A stretch of DNA of 64,000 bases from Streptomyces gelaticus (lineage in GTDB: Bacteria > Actinomycetota > Actinomycetes > Streptomycetales > Streptomycetaceae): assembly GCF_014649535.1 (NCBI RefSeq), contig NZ_BMTF01000030.1:1-64000 (forward strand), read 5' to 3'. Under the pieces are notes generated by a model, which saw only the letters and a program-made list of their open reading frames with translations, did no database searches and was not told the origin of the DNA. Shown here piece by piece: positions 25,463 to 33,516 of this stretch. Position 1 is the stretch's first letter; each line of letters begins with the position of its first letter. The position numbers were made by a program, and so were the translations under genes.

Positions 25463-26578
25463 TCAGTAGCGCAGGGCCGCCGCGATCCGTCCGTACTCCG
25501 CGAGCGAGCCGTCCGGGAGAAAGACCACGTCGGCGCCGCTGTCCAGGGCGGCCTCGACGAGTTCGTCCACGATGTCCTCGCGGACCGTGCCGTCCGTGAG
25601 GTCCGCGGCCTCGCCGCTCACCGGTTCCAGGTGCTCGTCCGTCACCCGAACCGTCTGCTGGAAGTGCTCCTCCACCGCGACCAGTCCGGCCCGGCCCTCC
25701 CGGACGGCGGCCCACACCTCGTCGAGACCGCCGGCGAAGGCACGGCGGCCGCGGGCCTCGTCCAGCCTGCCGTCGATCTCGGCGGCGAACCGCTGCTGCC
25801 GCTGGTCGAGCGCCGGCCGCAACTCCTTGAGCAGTTCGCTCGGTGCCATGTCGGCGGGCGCCCCCTTGGTGACCCGGCCGACGGCCGATTTGGCGCCCTC
25901 CCCGACCTCCTCCAGCAGAGCGAGCGCGGGGGCGAGGCCCATCAGGTAGAGGGGGCGCGGGTCCGCGGCCAGCACCGCGCGCAGCTTCTCGTCGACCGTG
26001 CGCAGGAAGTTGCGCGTCTCCTCGTCGCTGAAGGTGCTCGGGGTGTCGCCGATCTGCTCCTCGCGCTGCGGGTTGGGCGGCTCCTGCGGAGCCGTCAGCG
26101 GGAACCCGCCGTCCTGCTCCTCGCGCAGGGCGCCCGCCGTGCCGCTCCACAGGACGGCCCGGTCGGCCGACACGGTGAGCGCCCAGAACGGCCGGGCCTG
26201 CGCCTTCGCGGCGACCAGATTGCGGGTCAGATAGGTGTCGCTGAGCACCACTCGTTCGGGCGCGGTGCGTGGAAGCTGCCAGATCTGGTGCTCGTCGGCG
26301 GTGACGAGGAGCACCAGGGCGTCCAGGGCGCGTCGGGGGTCCACCTCGGTGACCGCCCGGTCGAGTTGTTCCTTGAGCGCGGTCCGTGCCTCGCGGGTGA
26401 CCGCGGGGTCCGCTTCCAGCCGCCCGGTGGCCTCGGCCACCAGGTTGCGCAGCCGAACGGCGTCCTGGGCGTTGTCCGGAGCGCGGCGGTGCGTCGGCAT
26501 GGTCAGGGACAGGGCCGGATAGGGCTTGACCGCCCGCAGTTTCTGCAACAGGCCGGCGGTCAGGGCATCCGTATCCAT
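25463..26578 (-). CDS. baeRF3-like protein, putative ribosome hibernation factor
   Basis: A 371-residue protein of the bacterial archaeo-eukaryotic release-factor-like superfamily (aeRF1-related), which includes the ribosome hibernation factor Balon of Psychrobacter and mycobacterial relatives. The N-terminal region (YPALSLTMPTHRRAPDN, RLRNLVAEA) and the C-terminal release-factor-like alpha/beta domain ending in AALDSGADVVFLPDGSLAEY fit the family. By analogy it may occupy the ribosomal A site under stress. ATG 26578 follows GGGAGAG. The same frame is open to 27481, but that part is antisense to other genes. Confidence 0.75.
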   Translation of the reverse strand: MDTDALTAGLLQKLRAVKPYPALSLTMPTHRRAPDNAQDAVRLRNLVAEATGRLEADPAVTREARTALKEQLDRAVTEVDPRRALDALVLLVTADEHQIWQLPRTAPERVVLSDTYLTRNLVAAKAQARPFWALTVSADRAVLWSGTAGALREEQDGGFPLTAPQEPPNPQREEQIGDTPSTFSDEETRNFLRTVDEKLRAVLAADPRPLYLMGLAPALALLEEVGEGAKSAVGRVTKGAPADMAPSELLKELRPALDQRQQRFAAEIDGRLDEARGRRAFAGGLDEVWAAVREGRAGLVAVEEHFQQTVRVTDEHLEPVSGEAADLTDGTVREDIVDELVEAALDSGADVVFLPDGSLAEYGRIAAALRY

Positions 26579-26705
26579 CGTTCTCTCCCAGGGTTTTCGG
26601 CCGGAATCCGCTCCCGAGCGAAGCGGGTGAATTCGACGAGTCAATTCATACCTTTTGATCCTAATATGAGCGAGTTCTTCACTGTTGTTCCCGGACGGGC
26701 ATGCG
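26579..26705. promoter_or_regulatory. Divergent promoter region of the baeRF gene and the DUF1269 stump
   Basis: 127 bases that include an AT-rich core (about 26630-26680) unlike the surrounding DNA. It should carry the baeRF promoter on the minus strand and the original promoter of the truncated DUF1269 gene on the plus strand. No specific sigma consensus could be fixed. Confidence 0.4.
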
Positions 26706-26852
26706 ATGTCCGCGCTCACCGTGTGGAAGTTCCAGTCGGCCGAGGGCGCGGAGGCCATGGAGACCTTGCTCAAGTCCCTTCTCTTTTCACGTCCCTGCCT
26801 TTGCCTGTCCCCCTTTCCCTTACGCCCTTCCGAGCAGACGGAGCGTCCGTGA
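26706..26852 (+). pseudogene. 5' stump of a DUF1269 protein gene
   Basis: From ATG 26706 the frame reads MSALTVWKFQSAEGAEAMET and LLKSL, the characteristic start of DUF1269 membrane-associated proteins (normally about 160-180 residues). After about 25 codons similarity stops; the frame runs 23 more low-complexity codons and ends at TGA 26850-26852, overlapping the lipoprotein GTG by four bases. The rest of the gene has been deleted, apparently joining its promoter to the lipoprotein gene. Confidence 0.55.
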
Positions 26853-27415
26853 ACCCGATCAGTCCCCTGCGGCACGCCCTCGGCGGCCGCGCAGTCCGCA
26901 CTCTGACCCCGGCCGTGCTGGCCGCGGTGATCATCGCCGGCACCGCCGCCTGCGGCGGCTCCGGCACCACCTCGACCGGCACGGCCAGGAGCACCCGAAC
27001 GGTCTCCCCGGAACCGGCCATGACCCGGTCCGCGAGTCCCACCGGGCGTACTCAGCAGGAGTTCGCCGCCTCGGTCTCCGCCGCCGCCGAGCGCAACCGG
27101 CAGGAGGCGGTGAAGCAGCTCGAAGGTGTGCAGGGCCGGGGCAATGCGGTCAAGGACGTCTCGGTGACCGGGCAGCCGGTCGCGAAGTCCGAGGAGTTCC
27201 GCATCGCCCTCGTCCGCGTCACCAACCACACGGACAAGGTCGCCTTCTACGCCGTCAAGGTGGAATTCGTCGACGCGTCGGGGAAGGTGCTCGACTCCGT
27301 AGTGCTCGGCCTCCCGGACGTCCCGCCGGGACGGACCGTCAGCCAGCTCGCCAACAGCCGGAAGGCGGCCGGTGTCAAGACGTTCCCCCGGATCGCCCAG
27401 GCCGAGCGCAGCTGA
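26849..27415 (+). CDS. Predicted lipoprotein with FxLYD-like domain
   Basis: A 188-residue exported protein. A signal peptide with hydrophobic core TPAVLAAVIIAGTAACGG ends in a cysteine near residue 31 that could be lipidated. A Ser/Thr-rich linker follows, then a beta-sandwich region (VKDVSVTGQPV, RIALVRVTNHTDKVAFYAV, VEFVDASGKVLDSVVLG) typical of FxLYD-type extracytoplasmic domains. Function unknown. GTG 26849 has GGAG six bases upstream. It may now be transcribed from the promoter of the truncated DUF1269 gene. Confidence 0.75.
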   Translation: MNPISPLRHALGGRAVRTLTPAVLAAVIIAGTAACGGSGTTSTGTARSTRTVSPEPAMTRSASPTGRTQQEFAASVSAAAERNRQEAVKQLEGVQGRGNAVKDVSVTGQPVAKSEEFRIALVRVTNHTDKVAFYAVKVEFVDASGKVLDSVVLGLPDVPPGRTVSQLANSRKAAGVKTFPRIAQAERS

Positions 27416-27422
27416 CGGCCGG

Positions 27423-28093
27423 GTGAGTGCCGCAGCCGGGGCCGTCACCGAAGCCCTGCATGAACTGCACACGCGGTTCACCGGGCTGCGGGACGGCCGA
27501 CCGGCCGACTACATCCCGCAGTTGACGCGGATCGACCCGGACGCGTTCGGGCCGGTATCTCGGTGCGTGGGCGTGCGGCGCTCGGCGCCCTGTCGGAGCG
27601 GTTCGGCCTGCATCTGATGCAGAATCCGGCACTGGCCGGCTCCACCGTCACCCTCGTCGCGACGGCAGACACCGTGCCCGTCGCCGGGGTCGCGCCACCG
27701 GACCGTGCCCCGAGCGAACGGGTCGCGGTCTTGGCCGCCCAGGGTGCCATCGACTTCACGGCGGTCGAGCGGGTGCTGTACGCGTTGGACGAGTCGCGCC
27801 CTCGGGAGACGGGAACGGTCGTGCTGGACCTGCGGCAGGTGACCGGAATCGGCTGGGTGGCCCAGCCGCTGCTGAGCAGCGGGCTCGGCCGGATCGCGGC
27901 GGACGGGGTGCGTACCGCCGTGGCCGACCCCGGGCACCCGCTCGCCCCGCCCGGCCCCGGAGAGCCGGGCGGACCGGCGGCTGTGCGGCGTTTCGCCACC
28001 CGCGAGGAGGCCGTGGCGCTGGTGTACGAGCGGCACGGCCCGCTGAGCAGCGCGGCCCGCGCCGTCACGCCGCCGGCCGGGAGGGCTGCGTGA
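27423..28093 (+). pseudogene. glsA: Glutaminase-STAS gene with large internal deletion and frameshift
   Basis: The first 43 codons (GTG 27423) read as a glutaminase N-terminus: ELHTRFTGLRDGRPADYIPQ and LTRIDPDAFG. At about 27551 the sequence jumps, in another frame, to the glutaminase C-terminus (ISVRGRAALGALSERFGLHL then MQNP) followed by a STAS domain (VLDLRQVTGIGWVAQPLL) to the stop at 28093. Normal family members have about 300 residues before the STAS domain, so some 240 codons, with the Ser and Lys of the active site, are missing. The first frame stops at 27617. No active enzyme can result; a free STAS fragment from an internal start is conceivable. Confidence 0.8.
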
Positions 28094-28156
28094 CGGGGAC
28101 CGATACCGGTCCGGCGGATGTCCGCAGACCGTCCGGTGCGGTTCTCCGGATCGGGC

Positions 28157-28981
28157 CTACCAGATGGACTCGACCCACTCGGGGTGGTCGATGAACGGGT
28201 TCCGGTTGTGCTGGTACTGGTCGAATATGACGTCGTTGCGCCGCTTCTCGAAGGCGTCCGGCGGGTCCTCCTGGCTCCACGCCTTCAGCACCGACAGACG
28301 GCCGATGTACGGGGCGGAGCCGTTGTTGACCTCGTCGTTGGGCTCCAGGTCGGGGAAGGAGTCGTCGCCCTCGTAGCGCACCGCCATGTAGAGCAGCATG
28401 CGGGCGACATCGCCCTTGACCGCGTCGCGCGGCTCGAAGGAGTCGCTGTCGGTGTAGTTGCCCGGCGCGCCGCTGACCGCGCTGCCGCCGTTGTCGAAGT
28501 CCTTGTTGCCGCGGATCGAGTTGACGGTCACGTCCTCCGGGCGCAGGTGGTGGATGTCGGTGCCGGGGCCGGTCGCGGTGCCGAAGTCGCCGTGGGACTT
28601 GGCCCAGACGTGCTCGCGGTTCCAGTCCCCGACCGACCCGCCGTTGGAGTTCTTGGACTGGGAACGGCCGGTGTAGAGGAGGATCACGTTCGAGCTGTTG
28701 GCCGGGTCCTCGTCGGTGTCCTTGAGGGCGTTCCAGACCTGGCTGTACGAGAGCTTCGTCTGGACCTCGATGATGTCGTGCAGGGCGCTCTTCAGCTGGG
28801 TGCCGGACTTGCCGAGCGCGTCCTGGTAGTACGTGTCGTCGAGTACCCGCAGCGGTGTCGCGGTGGTGGGCGTGTCCTGGGGCGTGGCGGCCGGTGCGGC
28901 GGCGGCCGTGCCGCCGAGCACCGCGAAGGCGGCAAGGGTCGCCAGCAGCGGGCGCCGGTGGCGAAGGTGACGACGGGACAT
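28157..28981 (-). CDS. Secreted endonuclease I family nuclease
   Basis: A 274-residue extracellular DNA/RNA endonuclease of the EndA/Vvn (His-Me finger) family. Residues 1-32 form a signal peptide (LLATLAAFAVLGGTAAAAPA). The catalytic core includes DWNREHVWAKSHG (His general base, about residues 119-131), DIHHLRPED (about 141-149) and a downstream Asn/Glu metal site. The family is used for nutrient scavenging or extracellular DNA breakdown. ATG 28981 is preferred; a longer upstream frame has no ribosome site. Confidence 0.93.
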   Translation of the reverse strand: MSRRHLRHRRPLLATLAAFAVLGGTAAAAPAATPQDTPTTATPLRVLDDTYYQDALGKSGTQLKSALHDIIEVQTKLSYSQVWNALKDTDEDPANSSNVILLYTGRSQSKNSNGGSVGDWNREHVWAKSHGDFGTATGPGTDIHHLRPEDVTVNSIRGNKDFDNGGSAVSGAPGNYTDSDSFEPRDAVKGDVARMLLYMAVRYEGDDSFPDLEPNDEVNNGSAPYIGRLSVLKAWSQEDPPDAFEKRRNDVIFDQYQHNRNPFIDHPEWVESIW

Positions 28982-29231
28982 GTGGGGTGTCCTCTCCGGA
29001 AAAGCGTGCGCCACGACACCGTCACAAGGTGGGGGTCGGCGCCGCGGCGGTCGTGTGGTACGTGGTAGCCGGGAGCTTTCCACACGCACCGTGACCATGG
29101 TGTGAACAGCGTGTACCTATCATGTGCAGGTCAAGTGACGGCTTGATCGTGGCCCCGGGAGCGGATCGCCGGGCCTCGGATGCGGCGCGCCGGGCAGGGG
29201 GTGAGAATGACCGAAAGGACGAGGAGGCGGC

Positions 29232-29432
29232 ATGAGCGACGAGCCCGAATCCGTATCCGCATCTCGGGGAGTGACTCCCGACAGCCTCTTGCACACCGGT
29301 GGCAGCGACAATCCGTCGGCAGAGGACCTGGTGCTCGCCTCCGGGCGGGACCTGACTCCGAAGAATCTCCAATGGGCGGAGCGCAGGCTCGCCCGGGAGG
29401 GCCGGTCGGCGATCGACAAGGCGTTGCCCTAG
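29232..29432 (+). CDS. Small conserved actinomycete protein of unknown function
   Basis: A 66-residue acidic protein with the pattern PDSLLHTGGSDNPSAEDLVL and PKNLQWAERRLAREG. ATG 29232 has a strong GGACGAGGAGGCGG upstream, which supports a real short gene. It precedes the methyltransferase gene by 79 bases. No function is known. Confidence 0.7.
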   Translation: MSDEPESVSASRGVTPDSLLHTGGSDNPSAEDLVLASGRDLTPKNLQWAERRLAREGRSAIDKALP

Positions 29433-29511
29433 CGGTACGCAGCGGCCCGGTGGCCCGGCGTGCGGGGAGTGTGCGGGCGGCTCCCCGCGGCTCGGCTAGC
29501 CTGGGTGCACA

Positions 29512-30669
29512 ATGAACCGTTTGACGACGTCAGGGGCCGGGTTCGATCTCGCCCGCTACCCCGAGGACCCGCGCGACCCGTTCCGCGCCTGGGACGCTGC
29601 CGACGAGTACCTGCTGCGGCGGCTGGAAGGGGCCGACGGCGCGGATCCGGTCGATCTGTCGGGAGCCGTGGTCGTGGTGGGCGACCGCTGGGGCGCGCTG
29701 AGCACGGTGCTCGCCGCGCATCGCCCCGTACAGATCACCGACTCCTGCCTGGCGCAGCGCGCGACCCTGGCGAACCTCGACCGCAACGGGGTGGACACGG
29801 ACGCGGTACGCCTGCTGTCCGCCAGGGACACGCCGCCGGACCGCATCGACGTCCTGCTGGTACGTGTACCGAAGAGCCTCGCGCTCCTGGAGGACCAGCT
29901 GCACCGGCTCGCCCCGGCCGTCCACCCGGACACCGTCGTCGTCGGCACCGGGATGGTCAAGGAGATCCACACCTCCACCCTCAAGCTCTTCGAGCGGATC
30001 ATCGGTCCGACCCGCACCTCGCTGGCCGTCAAGAAGGCCCGGCTCATCTTCTCCACCCCGGGCCCGGCGACGGCCCGCACGCCCAGCCCCTGGCCCTACC
30101 GATATGAGCTGCCCGAGGGGATCGGTCCGGTCTCCGGCCGCACCGTCATCAACCATGCCGGGATCTTCTGCGCCGAGCGCCTCGACATCGGCACCCGGTT
30201 CTTCCTCGGCCACCTCCCCGAGCGCAGCGGACCCGACCGGGTCGTCGACCTCGGCTGCGGGAACGGCGTCGTCGGGCTGTCCGCGGCGCTCGCCAACCCC
30301 GAGGCGACGGTCACCTTCATCGACGAGTCGTACCAGGCGGTCGCCTCCGCGGAGGAGACCTTCCGGGCCAACACCGGCCCGGAAGCCGAGGCCCGGTTCC
30401 TGGTCGGCGACGGGCTGGCGGAACTGCCGCCCGCCAGTGTGGACCTGGTGCTCAACAACCCGCCGTTCCACTCCCACCAGGCCACCACCGACGCGACGGC
30501 CCGCGCCATGTTCCACGGGGCCCGCGCCGCACTGCGGCCCGGCGGAGAACTGTGGGTCGTCGGCAACCGGCACCTCGGGTACCACACCCGGCTCCGCCGT
30601 ATCTTCGGCAACTGCGCCACGGTCGCCGGCGACCCGAAGTTCGTCGTGCTGCGCGCCGTCAAGCGCTGA
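29512..30669 (+). CDS. RlmG/RsmC-like rRNA (guanine-N2) methyltransferase
   Basis: A 385-residue SAM-dependent methyltransferase built as two related halves: an N-terminal degenerate domain (residues 1-180) and a C-terminal catalytic domain with the SAM motif VDLGCGNGVVGL (about 240-251) and the catalytic NPPFH (about 316-320) characteristic of guanine-N2 methylation. RlmG (23S G1835) and RsmC (16S G1207) share this layout, and which site is modified here is not decided by sequence alone. Confidence 0.9.
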   Translation: MNRLTTSGAGFDLARYPEDPRDPFRAWDAADEYLLRRLEGADGADPVDLSGAVVVVGDRWGALSTVLAAHRPVQITDSCLAQRATLANLDRNGVDTDAVRLLSARDTPPDRIDVLLVRVPKSLALLEDQLHRLAPAVHPDTVVVGTGMVKEIHTSTLKLFERIIGPTRTSLAVKKARLIFSTPGPATARTPSPWPYRYELPEGIGPVSGRTVINHAGIFCAERLDIGTRFFLGHLPERSGPDRVVDLGCGNGVVGLSAALANPEATVTFIDESYQAVASAEETFRANTGPEAEARFLVGDGLAELPPASVDLVLNNPPFHSHQATTDATARAMFHGARAALRPGGELWVVGNRHLGYHTRLRRIFGNCATVAGDPKFVVLRAVKR

Positions 30670-30786
30670 CCCCGGCCGCGGCCCCTCCCGTCGGAACCGT
30701 TCCGGCCCTTCCGGATTCTTGCAACACGTTCTACTGTGTGCGCCGCCGCACACGGACGACGCGACCGCGAGACTCCCGGAGGGGCC

Positions 30787-31965
30787 GTGCACCTCGAATA
30801 CACGCCTGAACAGCAGCAGTTGCGGGCCGAGCTGCGCGGCTACTTCGCCGCACTGGTCCCCGACGACGCGTACACGCGCTACGCCGCCCCCGCGGCCCAG
30901 AAGGCCTTCTACCGGGAGACGATCCGCCGCCTCGGCACCGACGGCTGGCTCGGTGTGGGCTGGCCCACCGAGTACGGCGGGCGCGGACTGTCCCCGATGG
31001 AACAGTTCATCTTCTTCGACGAGGCCGCACAGGCGGGCGTCCCACTGCCACTGATGGCTCTCAACACCGTCGGCCCGACGATCATGCGGTACGGCACCGA
31101 CGAACAGAAGGCGTACTTCCTGCCGAAGATCCTCTCCGGCGAGATCGACTTCGCGATCGGATACAGCGAACCCGACGCGGGCACCGATCTCGCCGCCCTC
31201 AAGACCCGGGCCGTGCGCGACGGCGACGAGTACGTCATCGACGGGCAGAAGATATGGACGACCAACGGCGACACCGCCGACTGGGTCTGGCTCGCCGTCC
31301 GCACCGACCCGGACGCGGCACCGCACAAGGGCATCACCATGCTGCTCGTCCCGACCACGGACCCCGGCTACTCCTGCACCCTGATCAACACCCTCGCCTC
31401 GCACGACACCACCGCCAGCTACTACGAGAACGTCCGTGTCCCCGTCTCCCGCCGTGTGGGCGACGAGAACAAGGGCTGGCGGCTCATCACCAACCAGCTC
31501 AACCACGAACGAGTCACCCTCGCCGCCCACGGCACCATGGCCATCCGCGCCCTCCACAACGTCCAGCGCTGGGCGGCGGACACCCGGCTCGCCGACGGCC
31601 GCCGCGTGATCGACCTCGGCTGGGTCCGCGCCCTGCTCGCCCGCACCCACACCAGGCTCGACGCCATGAAACTCCTCAACTGGCAGATGGTGTCCGCAGT
31701 GCAGAACGCGACCCTCACCCCGCAGGACGCCTCGGCCGTCAAGGTCTACGGATCCGAGGCGCGCCGCGACGCCTACGCCTGGCTGATGGAGGTCGTCGGC
31801 TCGGCGGGACCGCTCAAGGAAGGCTCGGCGGGCGCCGTGCTGCACGGCGAACTCGAACGCGGCTACCGTTCCGCGGTCATCTTCACCTTCGGCGGCGGCA
31901 ACAACGAGATCCAGCGGGAGATCATCTCCTGGATCGGCCTGGGGATGCCGCGCGTACGGCGGTGA
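30787..31965 (+). CDS. Acyl-CoA dehydrogenase family protein
   Basis: A 392-residue flavoenzyme catalysing alpha,beta-dehydrogenation of an acyl-CoA. N-terminal helices begin LEYTPEQQQLRAELRGYF; the FAD/substrate signature is YSEPDAGTDLAALKT (about residues 126-140) with IDGQKIWTTNG just after; the C-terminal domain ends in the NNEIQREIISWIGLGMPR pattern common in actinomycete steroid- and terpenoid-type dehydrogenases. GTG 30787 has GGAGGGGCC upstream. Substrate is unknown and no partner subunit is adjacent. Confidence 0.92.
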   Translation: MHLEYTPEQQQLRAELRGYFAALVPDDAYTRYAAPAAQKAFYRETIRRLGTDGWLGVGWPTEYGGRGLSPMEQFIFFDEAAQAGVPLPLMALNTVGPTIMRYGTDEQKAYFLPKILSGEIDFAIGYSEPDAGTDLAALKTRAVRDGDEYVIDGQKIWTTNGDTADWVWLAVRTDPDAAPHKGITMLLVPTTDPGYSCTLINTLASHDTTASYYENVRVPVSRRVGDENKGWRLITNQLNHERVTLAAHGTMAIRALHNVQRWAADTRLADGRRVIDLGWVRALLARTHTRLDAMKLLNWQMVSAVQNATLTPQDASAVKVYGSEARRDAYAWLMEVVGSAGPLKEGSAGAVLHGELERGYRSAVIFTFGGGNNEIQREIISWIGLGMPRVRR

Positions 31966-32019
31966 GCGCGTCGCGACGACCGTCCCCGACCGGCCCGTGG
32001 GCCTCGGGCCGGCCGGAGG

Positions 32020-32125
32020 ACGAGGGTGGTCGGGCACTGCGAGTGGTGCAGCAGGGCCTGGGCGACCCGTCGAGCCGGAACCCGGAGCCGTCGTACCGAC
32101 GCAGGGCGTCGACAGTCATCAGGCA
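32020..32125 (-). pseudogene. 3' relic of a universal stress protein gene
   Basis: On the minus strand one frame reads RRYDGSGFRL and, after a one-base shift, the next reads RRVAQALLHHSQCPTTLVLR, the C-terminal strand-helix of Usp domains (compare VAHALLHHADCPVAVV in the intact USP at 49-50 kb). No start, ATP-binding GxxG or N-terminal half is present. The rest of the 248-base gap 31966-32213 shows nothing recognisable. Confidence 0.5.
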
Positions 32126-32213
32126 TCCGGGCCGACTGGTCACCTCGGACGTGGCAGTCGGGGCCGTTGTCGCTTGTGGCCGTAGCGGATGCTGTGCCGT
32201 GCCCCGACCGGTG

Positions 32214-33134
32214 CTACCGATCGGCCGGAGTGATCCGGCGGCCCGTGAGGCTCGTGGGCCGGATCGAGACCCACATCGCCCGCTCCCCGCCCGCCCATGG
32301 CGTGGTGTGGGCGTGCCGGACGAGCTCGCGCACGGCGTCGGGGTCCGTCACGGTGCTCGCAGGGCCGACGGCGAGCACACTCCAGCCCTGGCTCAGGGCG
32401 TCGTCCACGTGGTCGACCTCGAAGGCGACCTCCTTGCCCGCAGCCGCCGCGGTCACGGAGCCGGGCGCCGTCCGGAAGACGATGGCCTCGTCGACGACGT
32501 CGTAGTTGACCGGGACGACCGCCGGGCGGCCGTCGGGCGCCGACACTGCGACGCGCCCGACGCCGTGCGTGGAGAGAAGGACGCGGCACTCTTCCGGGCC
32601 GAGGTCCCGCAGCTGAGGATGCAGCAAGGCGTGTCCCCCGCCGGGCGGGAGGTCGATCCCGCCGCCGCGCAGAGCGGCGGCCGTGGTGCCCAGCGCGTCG
32701 GCCAGCCTGACGAGAGTCGCCAGGGTCGGATCCGCAGGCCGTTCCTCGAGGTAGGCGAGGTAGTTGGCCGACATCCGGGCGCGGCGGGCCGTTTCCTCCC
32801 GGCTGATCCCCAGCCTCCGGCGCTCGGCGGCCACACGCCGGCCGATGTCCCCGGGGTCGGCCGTCCCGCTCCGCGGGGCAGCCGGGGGCGTGGCCGCCGC
32901 CTCACTCGCGCCCGGCTGTGACCCGCGCGAGGATTCGGACCGTTCGTGTTGCATGCGGCGGACGTGTGCGTCGGGCCCGGGGAAGACGAGCGTCACGTCG
33001 TCCGTGTCCGACCAGCGCACGTCGTAGGGGGGCGTTCCGTCCTCGTGGTGCAGACCGACGATCTCGCCGTCGCGTCTGGCGGCGCCGGTTGCCGGACTCT
33101 CGATGACGAGTCGGTCGCCGAGGTGAGCTCGCAT
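32214..33134 (-). CDS. DUF1918 - XRE helix-turn-helix - PNPOx-like fusion protein
   Basis: A 306-residue protein with three modules. Residues 1-60 are DUF1918 (HLGDRLVIESP, DVRWSDTDDVTLVFPGPDA). About 95-155 is an XRE-type HTH (IGRRVAAERRRLGISREETA, ANYLAYLEERPADPT). About 165-300 is a pyridoxamine-5'-phosphate-oxidase-like flavin or F420-binding barrel (LLSTHGVGRVAVSAPDGRPA, PVNYDVVDEAIVFRT). The combination suggests a DNA-binding regulator that senses a flavin, F420 or redox ligand. ATG 33134 follows GGAGAGGGCGG. It lies at the edge of the OsdK/OsdR stress block. Confidence 0.85.
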   Translation of the reverse strand: MRAHLGDRLVIESPATGAARRDGEIVGLHHEDGTPPYDVRWSDTDDVTLVFPGPDAHVRRMQHERSESSRGSQPGASEAAATPPAAPRSGTADPGDIGRRVAAERRRLGISREETARRARMSANYLAYLEERPADPTLATLVRLADALGTTAAALRGGGIDLPPGGGHALLHPQLRDLGPEECRVLLSTHGVGRVAVSAPDGRPAVVPVNYDVVDEAIVFRTAPGSVTAAAAGKEVAFEVDHVDDALSQGWSVLAVGPASTVTDPDAVRELVRHAHTTPWAGGERAMWVSIRPTSLTGRRITPADR

Positions 33135-33516
33135 GATTGCCGCCCTCTCCTCAAAATGGTGCTGTATCCAACCTGCCACGCAGGACTCACCGCCGCATGG
33201 GCGAGAGCCGCGCGGACGCCGATGCGCGTTCCGTCCCCCTCCGAGAGCGGTTGGTCACGCCAGGCCCCCGGCTGCCGGCGGATTCCAGGGGACGTGGAGG
33301 CGAGCAGCCGGACCCGGGAGGCGTAGAACCGCTGGGCGGCCACCCGGCCGACCCGGACCACGAGCGCCCGGCCGAACTCCGGTTTCCCGGCATACACCGC
33401 TCGGACCGCCTCTGCATCCAACTCGCCTGGCGCCGCCCACCGGGTGCTTCTCGCCGTGAGGCTACTACCGTGAAGAGATGACCCCGCCGCGCTACGCGGG
33501 TCATGACGGAGGCACC
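33135..33516. other. Gap between the DUF1918 regulator and the sensor kinase
   Basis: About 380 bases that must hold the divergent promoters. A minus-strand frame from ATG 33421 (MDAEAVRAVYAGKPEFGRAL) has high third-position GC as far as about 33187, but it lacks a stop there, runs into the DUF1918 gene and matches no family recognised; it may be a relic. No GGGNC-type palindrome was found directly upstream of the kinase. Confidence 0.4.

Noticed and set aside
27563..28093. Independent STAS-domain gene starting at 27563
   Set aside because: The N-terminal part of this frame is glutaminase C-terminus and the glutaminase N-terminus lies just upstream, so a deleted fusion gene explains both.
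32993..33421. Minus-strand frame beginning MDAEAVRAVYAG upstream of the DUF1918 gene
   Set aside because: Its first half has coding-like third positions, but it has no stop before the next gene, overlaps that gene out of frame and matches nothing recognised. Left as a possible relic only.
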